Shown: positions 1 through 5,518 of the stretch, in pieces
How positions within the stretch are numbered: position 1 is the stretch's first letter
How the letters are laid out: the number at the start of each line of letters is the position of its first letter
Source: Rubrobacteraceae bacterium
Lineage (GTDB): Bacteria; Actinomycetota; Rubrobacteria; Rubrobacterales; Rubrobacteraceae
Length of the DNA: 7,965 nucleotides
Reading direction: 5' to 3'
Assembly (NCBI GenBank): GCA_030447045.1
Contig: JAUJMB010000037.1
Span: forward strand, 1 to 7,965
Translations under genes and position numbers: made by a program
The notes under the pieces: generated by a model
The model's input: the letters and a program-made list of their open reading frames with translations, nothing else
Told to the model about the DNA's origin: nothing
The model's database searches: none

Positions 1-78
1 GGCGAGCACGCGCGCCGTCGCGAGGCCGAGTCCCGAGCCGCCGCCGGTCACGAGAAAGGTGCGGCCTGGGATCTCCAC
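1..78 (-). CDS. Short-chain dehydrogenase/reductase, N-terminal fragment (runs off left edge)
   Basis: Only the first 26 codons are present. They read from a GTG at 78 and begin MEIPGRTFLVTGGGSGLG, giving the first Rossmann strand and the glycine-rich TGxxxGxG cofactor loop of a classical NAD(P)-dependent SDR. The loop spacing and wording resemble the 17-beta-hydroxysteroid dehydrogenase type 10 / 3-hydroxyacyl-CoA dehydrogenase type II group, but 26 residues cannot settle the subfamily. The start is supported by a GGAGGT Shine-Dalgarno that overlaps the last codons and stop of the upstream SDR gene, with only 3 bp between that stop and this GTG. It is therefore the third gene of the CocE-SDR-SDR operon and probably translationally coupled. 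The rest of the protein, including the catalytic Ser-Tyr-Lys, lies outside the window. Confidence 0.85.
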   Translation of the reverse strand, partial: MEIPGRTFLVTGGGSGLGLATARVLA

Positions 79-81
79 GGG

Positions 82-933
82 TTACCTCCGGGGTTGGGGG
101 TAGACGGTACTTACGAGGGCGTCCCAGGCGCGGTCGGGAAGAAGGCGCCGGAGCGCGATAAACAGGTGGGCCGAGGGCGTCACGGCGTAGCGGGCGCGGG
201 GCCGCTCAACGGTTATGGCGCGTTCTATCGTCGCCGCCACCGTCTCCGGGCCGCCGCCGAGCTTGAGGAAGGGGCCCCGCTCGTAGTTGTCCCTCACGGC
301 CCTCTCCACGGCCGCGTCGAAGCTCGCGTAGGGGCCGTCTGAGGGGCCGGACCCCTCCATAGATCCGGTCGCGGCTTCGGCGAAATTGGTCCGGATGAGT
401 CCTGGCTCTACGATCACCACCCCCACGCCGAAGCCGGCGACCTCGAAGCGCAGGGCGTCGCTCAGGGCCTCCACGGCGTACTTTGTGGCGTGGTAGTAGC
501 CGCCGCCGGGGAAGGTGAGCCTGCCGCCCATGGAGGAGATGTTGACGATGCTGCCCCACCCCTGCCGGCGCATCCCCGGAAGAACCAGCTGGCACATCCG
601 CACCAGCCCGAACACGTTGGTCTCGAACTGCCGGCGCACCTTCTCCATCGGGACCCCCTCGACCGCCCCCGATTGGCTGTAGCCGGCGTTGTTGACGAGG
701 ACGCCGACGGCCCCCTCCCGCCGCTCGACCTCCTCGACGGCCGCCCGCATCGAGTCCTCGTCCGTAACGTCGAGGGGTAGGACCGCGCAGCCGCGCCCGG
801 CGAGATCCTCTATCTTCCCGACGTCGCGGGCCGTGGCGTAGACCCTCCAACCCCTGGACGCGAGGCGCTCGGCCGTGGCGCGTCCGATGCCGGTGGAGCA
901 GCCCGTGATCAGGACAGCCCTGGAGACGGCCAC
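82..933 (-). CDS. Classical short-chain dehydrogenase/reductase (SDR family oxidoreductase)
   Basis: A cytoplasmic NAD(P)(H)-dependent oxidoreductase acting on an unknown alcohol or ketone. From the chosen start the protein has 283 residues, a little longer than the usual 250 because of a C-terminal segment ending in VYPQPRR. Visible landmarks: TGCSTGIG cofactor loop at residues 10-17, NNAG at 81-84, Asn106 in ETNVFG, catalytic Ser134 in VNISSMGG, Tyr147 and Lys151 in YHATK, and the EPG motif after strand six near 176-178. All four catalytic residues are present. The frame is open upstream to 1062, but that stretch is low-complexity, lies inside the end of the CocE gene and is not SDR-like. 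The GTG at 933 puts the Rossmann strand at the expected place and starts 2 bp after the hydrolase stop, pointing to translational coupling. The C-terminal part (RYAVTPSAH onwards) resembles SDRs often annotated as ketoreductases acting on lipid-like substrates; the exact substrate cannot be read from sequence. Confidence 0.93.
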   Translation of the reverse strand: MAVSRAVLITGCSTGIGRATAERLASRGWRVYATARDVGKIEDLAGRGCAVLPLDVTDEDSMRAAVEEVERREGAVGVLVNNAGYSQSGAVEGVPMEKVRRQFETNVFGLVRMCQLVLPGMRRQGWGSIVNISSMGGRLTFPGGGYYHATKYAVEALSDALRFEVAGFGVGVVIVEPGLIRTNFAEAATGSMEGSGPSDGPYASFDAAVERAVRDNYERGPFLKLGGGPETVAATIERAITVERPRARYAVTPSAHLFIALRRLLPDRAWDALVSTVYPQPRR

Positions 934-935
934 CC

Positions 936-2690
936 TTAGCCGTCCACCACGGTCAGGGAGACCCTGCTCGGCCTGCCCGCGTCGTGGAAGACCGTCTGAC
1001 GGGCAACCTCCGCCCGGTCCGACCACACGGCGCTCTCCCCGGTGTTGGGGTTCCTCTCCCACCTGGGATGCGAGCTCGACGTAACCTCCACCCTCAACCT
1101 GTGGCCGACCTTGAACGTGTTGCCCGTCGCCCAGAGGTCCAAGCTGTACTCGTAGACCTCGCCCGGTTCGATGGGGGAGGGCGGGCTCGGGCTTACGACG
1201 CCGGGGGCGGGGTAGCTCTCCCTGGCGCTGGCGCGGATTATGCCGTCGCAGAGGCCTATGGCCCGCCCGTCCGGGTGGACGTCCACCAGCCTGGCGACGA
1301 AGTCCGTGTCGGGTGCCGAGGAGGAGGCGAAGAGCGTCGCGTGGACCGCGCCGAGAACGGTGTAATCCTCAGCTAGAGGTTCACTGGTAAACGTGAGCAC
1401 GTCGGGACGCGCCTCGATGGGCCGCTGGTCGCGCGCGCCCGGGCCGTGGATGGGGGCCATGAGCGTCGGACCGCCGAGCGTCGGCACGGGGTCGTTGGGG
1501 TCGTGGTCGTACCCGGATGGCTCTCCTTCGCTCTCGGCGACCTCCCTGGTGAGCCCCCCGCCGGCTCTGAGGTGCCACTCCTCGGTGCGCGAGCCGGGGG
1601 GCGGCCACTCCTCGTAGTGGCGCCAGCGGTTCTCGCCCATCACGAAGACCTGGACGGGCGGCGTGCCTTCTAGCGCCGACTCGTCGCCCTTGAGGGTGGC
1701 GTCGAACCAGCGGAGGTGCCTGTCCGTCAGGTCGCCCCGGTAGTTCAGGAAGCCGCCCGTCGAGCCGAGGCCGAAGTCCAGGTCGCCGAAGGTGCTGCCG
1801 AAGTCCGCGTGGGTCCAGGGACCGACGAGCAGGCGCGGCCGGCGCAGGCCGGCCTCCTCAGAGCGCCGTCTCATGGCCTCGTACTGCCGCAGCGTCTCCC
1901 CTATAAAGCAGTCGTACCAGCCGCCGATGTGGAAGGTCGGGACGTCCACCCGGTCGTATCTGCCGTCTATGTTGAGGTGATCCCAGATAGGGTCGTCCAC
2001 CCCGCGCCCGAAGTTCTCCCGGACAAACGGGACGACCCCATCCGGGTTCGGGAGGTCCGAGAGCGGCAGCGTGTCGTAGCCGCCGCCGGCCAGAATATCG
2101 TCGATCACCCCGACGAGCTCGGGCAGCTTCTCGCCGATCTTCTCCGGCTCGCCGCGGTGCTTGCGGAAGAGCTCGTTCGGGGCGATGGCCGCCTGGGCCC
2201 AGTAGTGCATGATCCCGACCTCCTGCACCCCCCCTCGCATCTGCGCCCCGTTGAGGTGGTTGCCCCACGTGACGCCGGGCACCATGCTCCAGAGGGAAGG
2301 GGGCCGCATCACGGCGGCCTGCCACTGCGTCTTCCCGAAGTACGAGAGGCCGAACATCCCGACCCGGCCGTCCGAGCCGGGCAGCCCCGCCGCCCACTCG
2401 ACGGTGTCGTAGCCGTCCTCGTACTCGTGGACGAACGGGACGAACTCGCCCCCAGAGGCGTAGCGGCCGCGCACGTCCTGGACCACAACGACGTAGCCCG
2501 CGCCTGCCGCCTTTACGGGATCGAAGTACGTCGGGTCCCTCGGCCGGTCCTTGCCGTACGGCAGCCGGGTCAGCAGGACCGGATGCTCGCCCCCGCCCGC
2601 CGGGCGGTAGACGTCGGACATCAGGGTCGTGCCGTCGCGCATCCTGGCGGGCACGTTCTTCTGGACGGCGATCTCCCACGTCTGACCCAA
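936..2690 (-). CDS. CocE/NonD family alpha/beta hydrolase (peptidase S15-like)
   Basis: A serine hydrolase of the X-Pro dipeptidyl-peptidase/cocaine esterase (CocE/NonD) superfamily, 584 residues, normal family length. It would cleave an ester or amide bond; the substrate is unknown. The N-terminal part carries the alpha/beta-hydrolase core: RDGTTLMSDVYRP at 18-30, Tyr45 in RLPYGK (the oxyanion-hole tyrosine position of CocE), and the nucleophile elbow GLSYFG with Ser116. Asp260 in GGWYD and His294 in GPWTH complete the expected triad. A helical cap lies between, about 145-245. From about 320 onward is the C-terminal jelly-roll domain typical of this family. No signal peptide is visible, so it is probably cytoplasmic. 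The start is a TTG at 2690 preceded by GGGAGGAAG with about 9 bp spacing; an in-frame stop lies eight codons upstream, so no longer start is possible. It is the first gene of an operon with two SDRs. Confidence 0.93.
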   Translation of the reverse strand: MGQTWEIAVQKNVPARMRDGTTLMSDVYRPAGGGEHPVLLTRLPYGKDRPRDPTYFDPVKAAGAGYVVVVQDVRGRYASGGEFVPFVHEYEDGYDTVEWAAGLPGSDGRVGMFGLSYFGKTQWQAAVMRPPSLWSMVPGVTWGNHLNGAQMRGGVQEVGIMHYWAQAAIAPNELFRKHRGEPEKIGEKLPELVGVIDDILAGGGYDTLPLSDLPNPDGVVPFVRENFGRGVDDPIWDHLNIDGRYDRVDVPTFHIGGWYDCFIGETLRQYEAMRRRSEEAGLRRPRLLVGPWTHADFGSTFGDLDFGLGSTGGFLNYRGDLTDRHLRWFDATLKGDESALEGTPPVQVFVMGENRWRHYEEWPPPGSRTEEWHLRAGGGLTREVAESEGEPSGYDHDPNDPVPTLGGPTLMAPIHGPGARDQRPIEARPDVLTFTSEPLAEDYTVLGAVHATLFASSSAPDTDFVARLVDVHPDGRAIGLCDGIIRASARESYPAPGVVSPSPPSPIEPGEVYEYSLDLWATGNTFKVGHRLRVEVTSSSHPRWERNPNTGESAVWSDRAEVARQTVFHDAGRPSRVSLTVVDG

Positions 2691-2728
2691 GACGAGCTTC
2701 CTCCCACGCTAGGGTGCATCCCCGCCCG

Positions 2729-2734
2729 AGTCTA
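2729..2734 (-). promoter_or_regulatory. Possible -10 element for the CocE-SDR operon
   Basis: On the minus strand the gap upstream of the CocE TTG contains TAGACT (actinobacterial TANNNT form) about 38 bp before the start codon. The matching -35 area is poor (GTGAGC at 17 bp spacing). A second TANNNT (TAGCGT) lies closer to the Shine-Dalgarno. This is a weak call based on position only. Confidence 0.2.
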
Positions 2735-2771
2735 ACCGAACCACTGGCCCCGCTCACCGCCCACGTCATAT

Positions 2772-2787
2772 TTGACCGATCGTTCCA
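2772..2787. promoter_or_regulatory. Near-palindrome, candidate TetR operator
   Basis: TTGACCGATCGTTCCA is an imperfect inverted repeat of 8-bp arms with six of eight positions matching, centred on CGATCG. It differs at two positions from the perfect palindrome TTGACCGATCGGTCAA. This size and the ACCGATCGGT-like core are typical of TetR-family operators. It lies 82 bp upstream of the CocE start and exactly at the 5' edge of the transporter remnant, and a TetR gene follows 460 bp away. Binding is inferred only. Confidence 0.35.
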
Positions 2788-3247
2788 GCGCTGGCGCTTA
2801 TAGGGCTCTTCAACATCGTTGGGTCGTACGGGTCCGGGGTGCTGGGGGGGATGTACAGCAAGCGGAAGCTGTTGGCCGGGATCTACCTGGCGAGGGCGGC
2901 GGTGATCTGGCTCTTCATCACCCTGCCGCCGACGCCGACCGTAGTGCTCCTCTTCGCCGCCGCGATGGGGGGCCTGTGGCCCTCGAAGGTGCCGCTGACC
3001 TCCGGGCTCGTTGCGGTGATGTTCGGGACGCGGAACCTCGGGGCGCTCTTCGGGATCGTCTTCTTCAGCCACCAGGTGGCGCCGTCCTCGGCGTCTGGCT
3101 CGGTGGGGTCGCCTTCGAGAGGACGGGGTCCTTCGGCTCGATCTGGTGGGCCGGCATCGCCCTCGCCGTCGTGGCCGCCGCCCTGCACTGGCCCGTGGTC
3201 GAGCGGCCGGCCCCCGCCTCGTCGTCGCCCCGCAACCGGAGGGCTAG
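2776..3247 (+). pseudogene. MFS transporter remnant: 5'-truncated and frameshifted
   Basis: The plus strand encodes the C-terminal part (about TM8-TM12) of a major facilitator transporter of the monocarboxylate/oxalate-formate type. In frame 1 it reads LALIGLFNIVGSYGSG, then a cytoplasmic loop with YSKRKLL, and hydrophobic helices down to FGTRNLGALFGIVFFSHQV near 3078. There the homology jumps to another frame, continuing GAVLGVWLGGVAFERTGSFG and WWAGIALAVVAAALHWPVV. Adding one G at about 3078-3079 (GTGGCGCC to GTGGGCGCC) restores one continuous reading frame, so a one-base deletion is the simplest explanation. The N-terminal half is absent: an in-frame TGA at 2773 sits just before the homology and nothing transporter-like precedes it. 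The frame used after the shift has lost its natural stop; 3247 is the first TAG before the regulator gene. It cannot make a functional transporter. It was probably the partner pump of the adjacent TetR gene. Confidence 0.8.
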
Positions 3248-3250
3248 GGG

Positions 3251-3979
3251 GTGGCGCGGACAAAGGAGTTCAGTCCCGAGGGGGCGCTGGACGCGGCGCT
3301 GTACCTGTTCTGGCTCAAGGGGTACGGGGCCACCTCGATGCGCGACCTGCTCGACGGCATGGGCATCGGGCGCGGCAGCTTCTACGACACCTTCGGCGAC
3401 AGGCGCGCCCTCTTCCTCGCCGTCCTCGAGCGCTTCGAGGAGGCGCGGACGGGCTGGATGGACGAGGCGCTGGAAGGTACCGGCGTGGAAGGCATAGAGG
3501 AGGTCTTCCGGCGCACGGTCGAGGGCATGACCGGGTCCGAGCCCAGGAGGGGGTGCCTGCTGGCGAACACCGCCGTCGAGCTCGCGCCGCGGGACCCGGA
3601 GGTGGCGGACAGGATCTCACGCCACGTCCGCCGCACCGAGGAGGCCTTCGCCGGCGCCCTCGTCCGCGCGCAGGAGATGGGGGAGATACCGGCCGGCCGG
3701 GACCCGCGGTCCCTCGCCCGTTTCCTCGTGAGCAACCTGCATGGCCTGCGCGTGCTGGCGCGGGCGGGGACGGACCGCCGGACGCTCGAAGACGCGGCCC
3801 GCGTCGCCCTCGAGGCCCTGCGACGAGGCGATCCGCCCCGGGTGGATCTCGCCGTCGGCCATCGGCGCGATCCGGCCTGCGGCCTCCGCTGTCAGCCGAC
3901 CCCCGCAAGGCGGGCTCCGGACCCCGTTCCGGACCCGACGGGCGGGACCGGTCAGGGCCGGGCGCGGCGCAGGAGGTAG
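3251..3979 (+). CDS. TetR/AcrR-family transcriptional regulator with C-terminal extension
   Basis: A one-component DNA-binding repressor, 242 residues. The N-terminal helix-turn-helix spans about residues 7-55, with the recognition helix region GIGRGSFYDTFGDRRALF at 38-55. The ligand-binding part contains RRGCLLANTAVELAPRDPEV (99-118), typical of the TetR group with a C-terminal domain like PF16925. Cys102 sits in the conserved RGCLL context; comparison with the redox-sensing cysteine of NemR-like repressors is only a suggestion. Homology ends at about ALEALRRG (residue 193). The remaining 50 residues are Pro/Arg/Gly-rich, unlike the family, and probably read-through after loss of the original stop. 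The start is GTG at 3251, with GGAGGG at 3238-3243 seven bases upstream. It follows the broken MFS gene directly and converges on the downstream sulfotransferase gene, overlapping its 3' end by 28 bp. Ligand unknown; likely targets are the old MFS promoter and perhaps the CocE operon. Confidence 0.9.
   Translation: MARTKEFSPEGALDAALYLFWLKGYGATSMRDLLDGMGIGRGSFYDTFGDRRALFLAVLERFEEARTGWMDEALEGTGVEGIEEVFRRTVEGMTGSEPRRGCLLANTAVELAPRDPEVADRISRHVRRTEEAFAGALVRAQEMGEIPAGRDPRSLARFLVSNLHGLRVLARAGTDRRTLEDAARVALEALRRGDPPRVDLAVGHRRDPACGLRCQPTPARRAPDPVPDPTGGTGQGRARRRR
3902..3933. terminator. Paired hairpins at the convergent gene ends
   Basis: Two short hairpins lie side by side: CCCGC-AAG-GCGGG (3902-3914) and TCCGGA-CCCCGT-TCCGGA (3916-3933). 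They fall between the end of recognisable TetR homology and the stop of the convergent sulfotransferase gene, where a bidirectional terminator would be expected. There is no U-tract on either strand, so intrinsic termination is unproven. Confidence 0.3.
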
Positions 3980-4692
3980 GTTAGCGCCGCGACGACGCCG
4001 GCCCCGACGAGGACCGGAGCGGCGGCCGAGACCGCGGCGAGCCCGAGGAGCCTGCGCCGCATCTCCGGCGTGTCGTTGAGGTGGGGGAAAGGTTCGTCCG
4101 GGGCCTCGACACCGAGAAAGTCGCACAGGGGCCCCCAACCCTCCCTCACGTCGTAGACGAGCAGGCGCTCGGCCGGGACGCGGCGTTTGACCTCTTCGTT
4201 GTGGCGGCTGAACGTTTCGATGGCGTAGGGCTTGTCCTCGAAGCGGCCATCGAACGTGCCCTCCCACAAGGTCTCGTCCGCCAGGCGGGCGATGCCGGTG
4301 ACGGCGGGGGCGAAGAGGCCGGCGGAGGCGAAGGCCAGCCTCATGGGCGCGGGGCCCGCCGAGAGCTTACGGATCCCGTAGATGGTGGAGCGGACGCTCT
4401 CGTACCAGCGCTCCGGGTCGCGGACGGTCAAGATCACGGGCGCCTCGGGAAACGCCTCCATGAGCTCCCCGTAGAAGGGAAAGGCGGGCCAGTCGACGGC
4501 CACCCCGTAGCCGGAGAAGAATCCCTCCCAGTCCACCCGCTCCCCGCGCCACGCGGCCTCCCAGAACCCGACGTGCTCGGGGTGCTTGAAGACCTCGTCC
4601 AACCGGTAACTCGGGCCGAACCCCAGGGTCTCCAGCGCGGCCTTCAGCGACGTCGTTCCGGTCCGGCCGAAACCGGCGCCTATTATCTTCAT
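3952..4692 (-). CDS. P-loop sulfotransferase family protein with C-terminal membrane segment (copy 2)
   Basis: A protein of the Sulfotransfer_4 type (PF17784-like), expected to move a sulfuryl group from PAPS to an unknown acceptor. It has 246 residues from the ATG at 4692. The 5'-phosphosulfate-binding loop is GFGRTGTTSLK at 7-17. The 3'-phosphate-binding region is RDPERWYES at 91-99. The conserved C-terminal motif EGWGPLCDFLGV and PFPHLND follows at 184-207. Residues about 215-241 form one hydrophobic helix followed by RRARP, suggesting a tail-anchored enzyme with the catalytic domain in the cytoplasm. An alternative GTG start at 4698 adds two residues; ATG is preferred because it aligns with the first residue of the upstream paralogue and lies 6 bp after TAAACT, fitting a leaderless transcript. 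No Shine-Dalgarno is visible for either start. The 3' end overlaps the convergent TetR frame by 28 bp. Physiological substrate cannot be inferred. Confidence 0.88.
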   Translation of the reverse strand: MKIIGAGFGRTGTTSLKAALETLGFGPSYRLDEVFKHPEHVGFWEAAWRGERVDWEGFFSGYGVAVDWPAFPFYGELMEAFPEAPVILTVRDPERWYESVRSTIYGIRKLSAGPAPMRLAFASAGLFAPAVTGIARLADETLWEGTFDGRFEDKPYAIETFSRHNEEVKRRVPAERLLVYDVREGWGPLCDFLGVEAPDEPFPHLNDTPEMRRRLLGLAAVSAAAPVLVGAGVVAALTYLLRRARP

Positions 4693-4698
4693 GCGCAC

Positions 4699-4704
4699 AG
4701 TTTA
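4699..4704 (-). promoter_or_regulatory. Candidate -10 box of a leaderless promoter
   Basis: On the minus strand TAAACT fits the TANNNT -10 consensus and ends 6 bp before the ATG at 4692, the spacing expected if transcription starts at the A of the start codon. This would explain the missing Shine-Dalgarno. The -35 region falls inside a GC-only hairpin and shows no consensus, so the call is moderate. Confidence 0.4.
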
Positions 4705-4705
4705 A

Positions 4706-4732
4706 CCGGGCGCCGCGGGAGCCCGCGCCCGG
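4706..4732 (-). terminator. Strong GC hairpin between the two sulfotransferase genes
   Basis: CCGGGCGC and GCGCCCGG form a perfect 8-bp stem around an 11-base loop; an alternative fold nests an inner CGCGG/CCGCG stem. It begins 23 bp after the stop of the upstream copy. On the minus strand it is followed by TTAAACT, with only a very short T run. It could end or attenuate transcription from the ligase operon before copy 2. Confidence 0.4.
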
Positions 4733-4747
4733 CCGAGCCCGTCGGGT

Positions 4748-4770
4748 CGGACCCTCTAGGACGGGGTCCG
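4748..4770 (-). other. Small hairpin spanning the stop codon of sulfotransferase copy 1
   Basis: CGGACCC and GGGTCCG form a perfect 7-bp stem with a 9-base loop that contains the TAG stop codon. There is no T-tract. It may protect the 3' end or add to the neighbouring hairpin, or be chance in GC-rich sequence. Confidence 0.25.
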
Positions 4771-5508
4771 CCCCCGGGGTCTCCACAGGAGGGAGAGCAG
4801 GAGAACCCCGGCCAGCAGCCCCAGGGCCGCGGGGACCGCGACGGAGAGCGCCCGAAGTATCCTGATGCCGCGTCGCATCTCGGCCGCGTCGTTCAGGCGC
4901 GGGAACGGCCCGTCCGGCTCGGGTACCCCCAGGAACTCGCACAGAGGCCCCCAGCCCTCCCTGACCTCGTAGCCGAGCAGGCGTTCGGGCGGGACGCGGC
5001 GCCTTACCCCTTCGTTGTGGCGTTCGAAGACCTCTATCGCGTGGGTTTTATCCTCGAAGCGGCCGTCGAAGGTGCCATTCCAGATGATCTCATCGCCGGC
5101 CCCGGTCCTCGCGAACCCGCCGAAGGTGAGGAGGCTGACGAGGCCGAAGGCCACGCGCGCGGTGCGCGAGCCCGCGAGCACGCGGCTCAACTCGTAGATG
5201 GTGGTCCGGGTGCTCTCGTACCAGCGCTCCGGGTCGCGGACGCTGAGGAGCACCTTCGCCTCCGGGTAGCGCTCCATAAGCTCTGCGTAGAACGTGCAGG
5301 CCGGCCAGTCCACGGCCGCCTCGTAGGGGCCGAGCATGGCGTCCCAGTCCACCGGCTCCCCGCGCCACGCGGCGCGCCAGACCTCGGCGTCACGCGGGTT
5401 GGCGAAGACCTCGGTCATGTGGTAGCAGGGGGCGAAGCCTAAAGTTTCGAGCGCCGACTTCAGGGACGTGGTCCCCGTCCGGCCGAAGCCGGCCCCGATC
5501 ACCCTCAA
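4756..5508 (-). CDS. P-loop sulfotransferase family protein with C-terminal membrane segment (copy 1)
   Basis: Paralogue of the next gene downstream, 250 residues, aligning without gaps over the first 210 residues at about 61% identity by hand count. It keeps the PAPS-binding signatures: GFGRTGTTSLK at 7-17 and RDPERWYES at 91-99, plus FDGRFEDK at 147-154 and EGWGPLCEFLGV at 184-195. The least conserved part is about 111-140, where the copies share few residues, and this may be the acceptor-binding region. Residues about 218-241 (LRALSVAVPAALGLLAGVLL and on) form a hydrophobic segment, followed by a basic tail, so it is likely membrane-anchored at the C terminus. The start is a TTG at 5508 preceded by GAGGGG at 6-7 bp; GTG at 5502 is an alternative that would remove the first two residues. 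The gene starts 10 bp after the acyl-CoA ligase stop, so the two are almost certainly co-transcribed. The acceptor is unknown; a lipid made with the ligase is speculation. Confidence 0.9.
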   Translation of the reverse strand: MRVIGAGFGRTGTTSLKSALETLGFAPCYHMTEVFANPRDAEVWRAAWRGEPVDWDAMLGPYEAAVDWPACTFYAELMERYPEAKVLLSVRDPERWYESTRTTIYELSRVLAGSRTARVAFGLVSLLTFGGFARTGAGDEIIWNGTFDGRFEDKTHAIEVFERHNEGVRRRVPPERLLGYEVREGWGPLCEFLGVPEPDGPFPRLNDAAEMRRGIRILRALSVAVPAALGLLAGVLLLSLLWRPRGRTPS

Positions 5509-5518
5509 ACGGCGCCCC

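Noticed and set aside
934..1062. N-terminal extension of the first SDR (43 extra residues)
   Set aside because: It overlaps the CocE coding end, is Gly/Arg-rich and precedes the normal SDR N terminus. The GTG at 933 gives the usual length.
1716..2735. Long plus-strand open frame (339 codons) antisense to the CocE gene
   Set aside because: Its translation is Val/Arg/Pro-rich without motifs, and the opposite strand encodes a complete hydrolase with its catalytic triad. GC-rich codons commonly leave the antisense frame open.
4081..5442. Plus-strand open frame of 453 codons across both sulfotransferases
   Set aside because: The apparent internal repeat in its translation (VADGQDHGRL, VADAEEHLRL) simply mirrors the duplicated sulfotransferase genes on the other strand. 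No ribosome site or recognisable domain.
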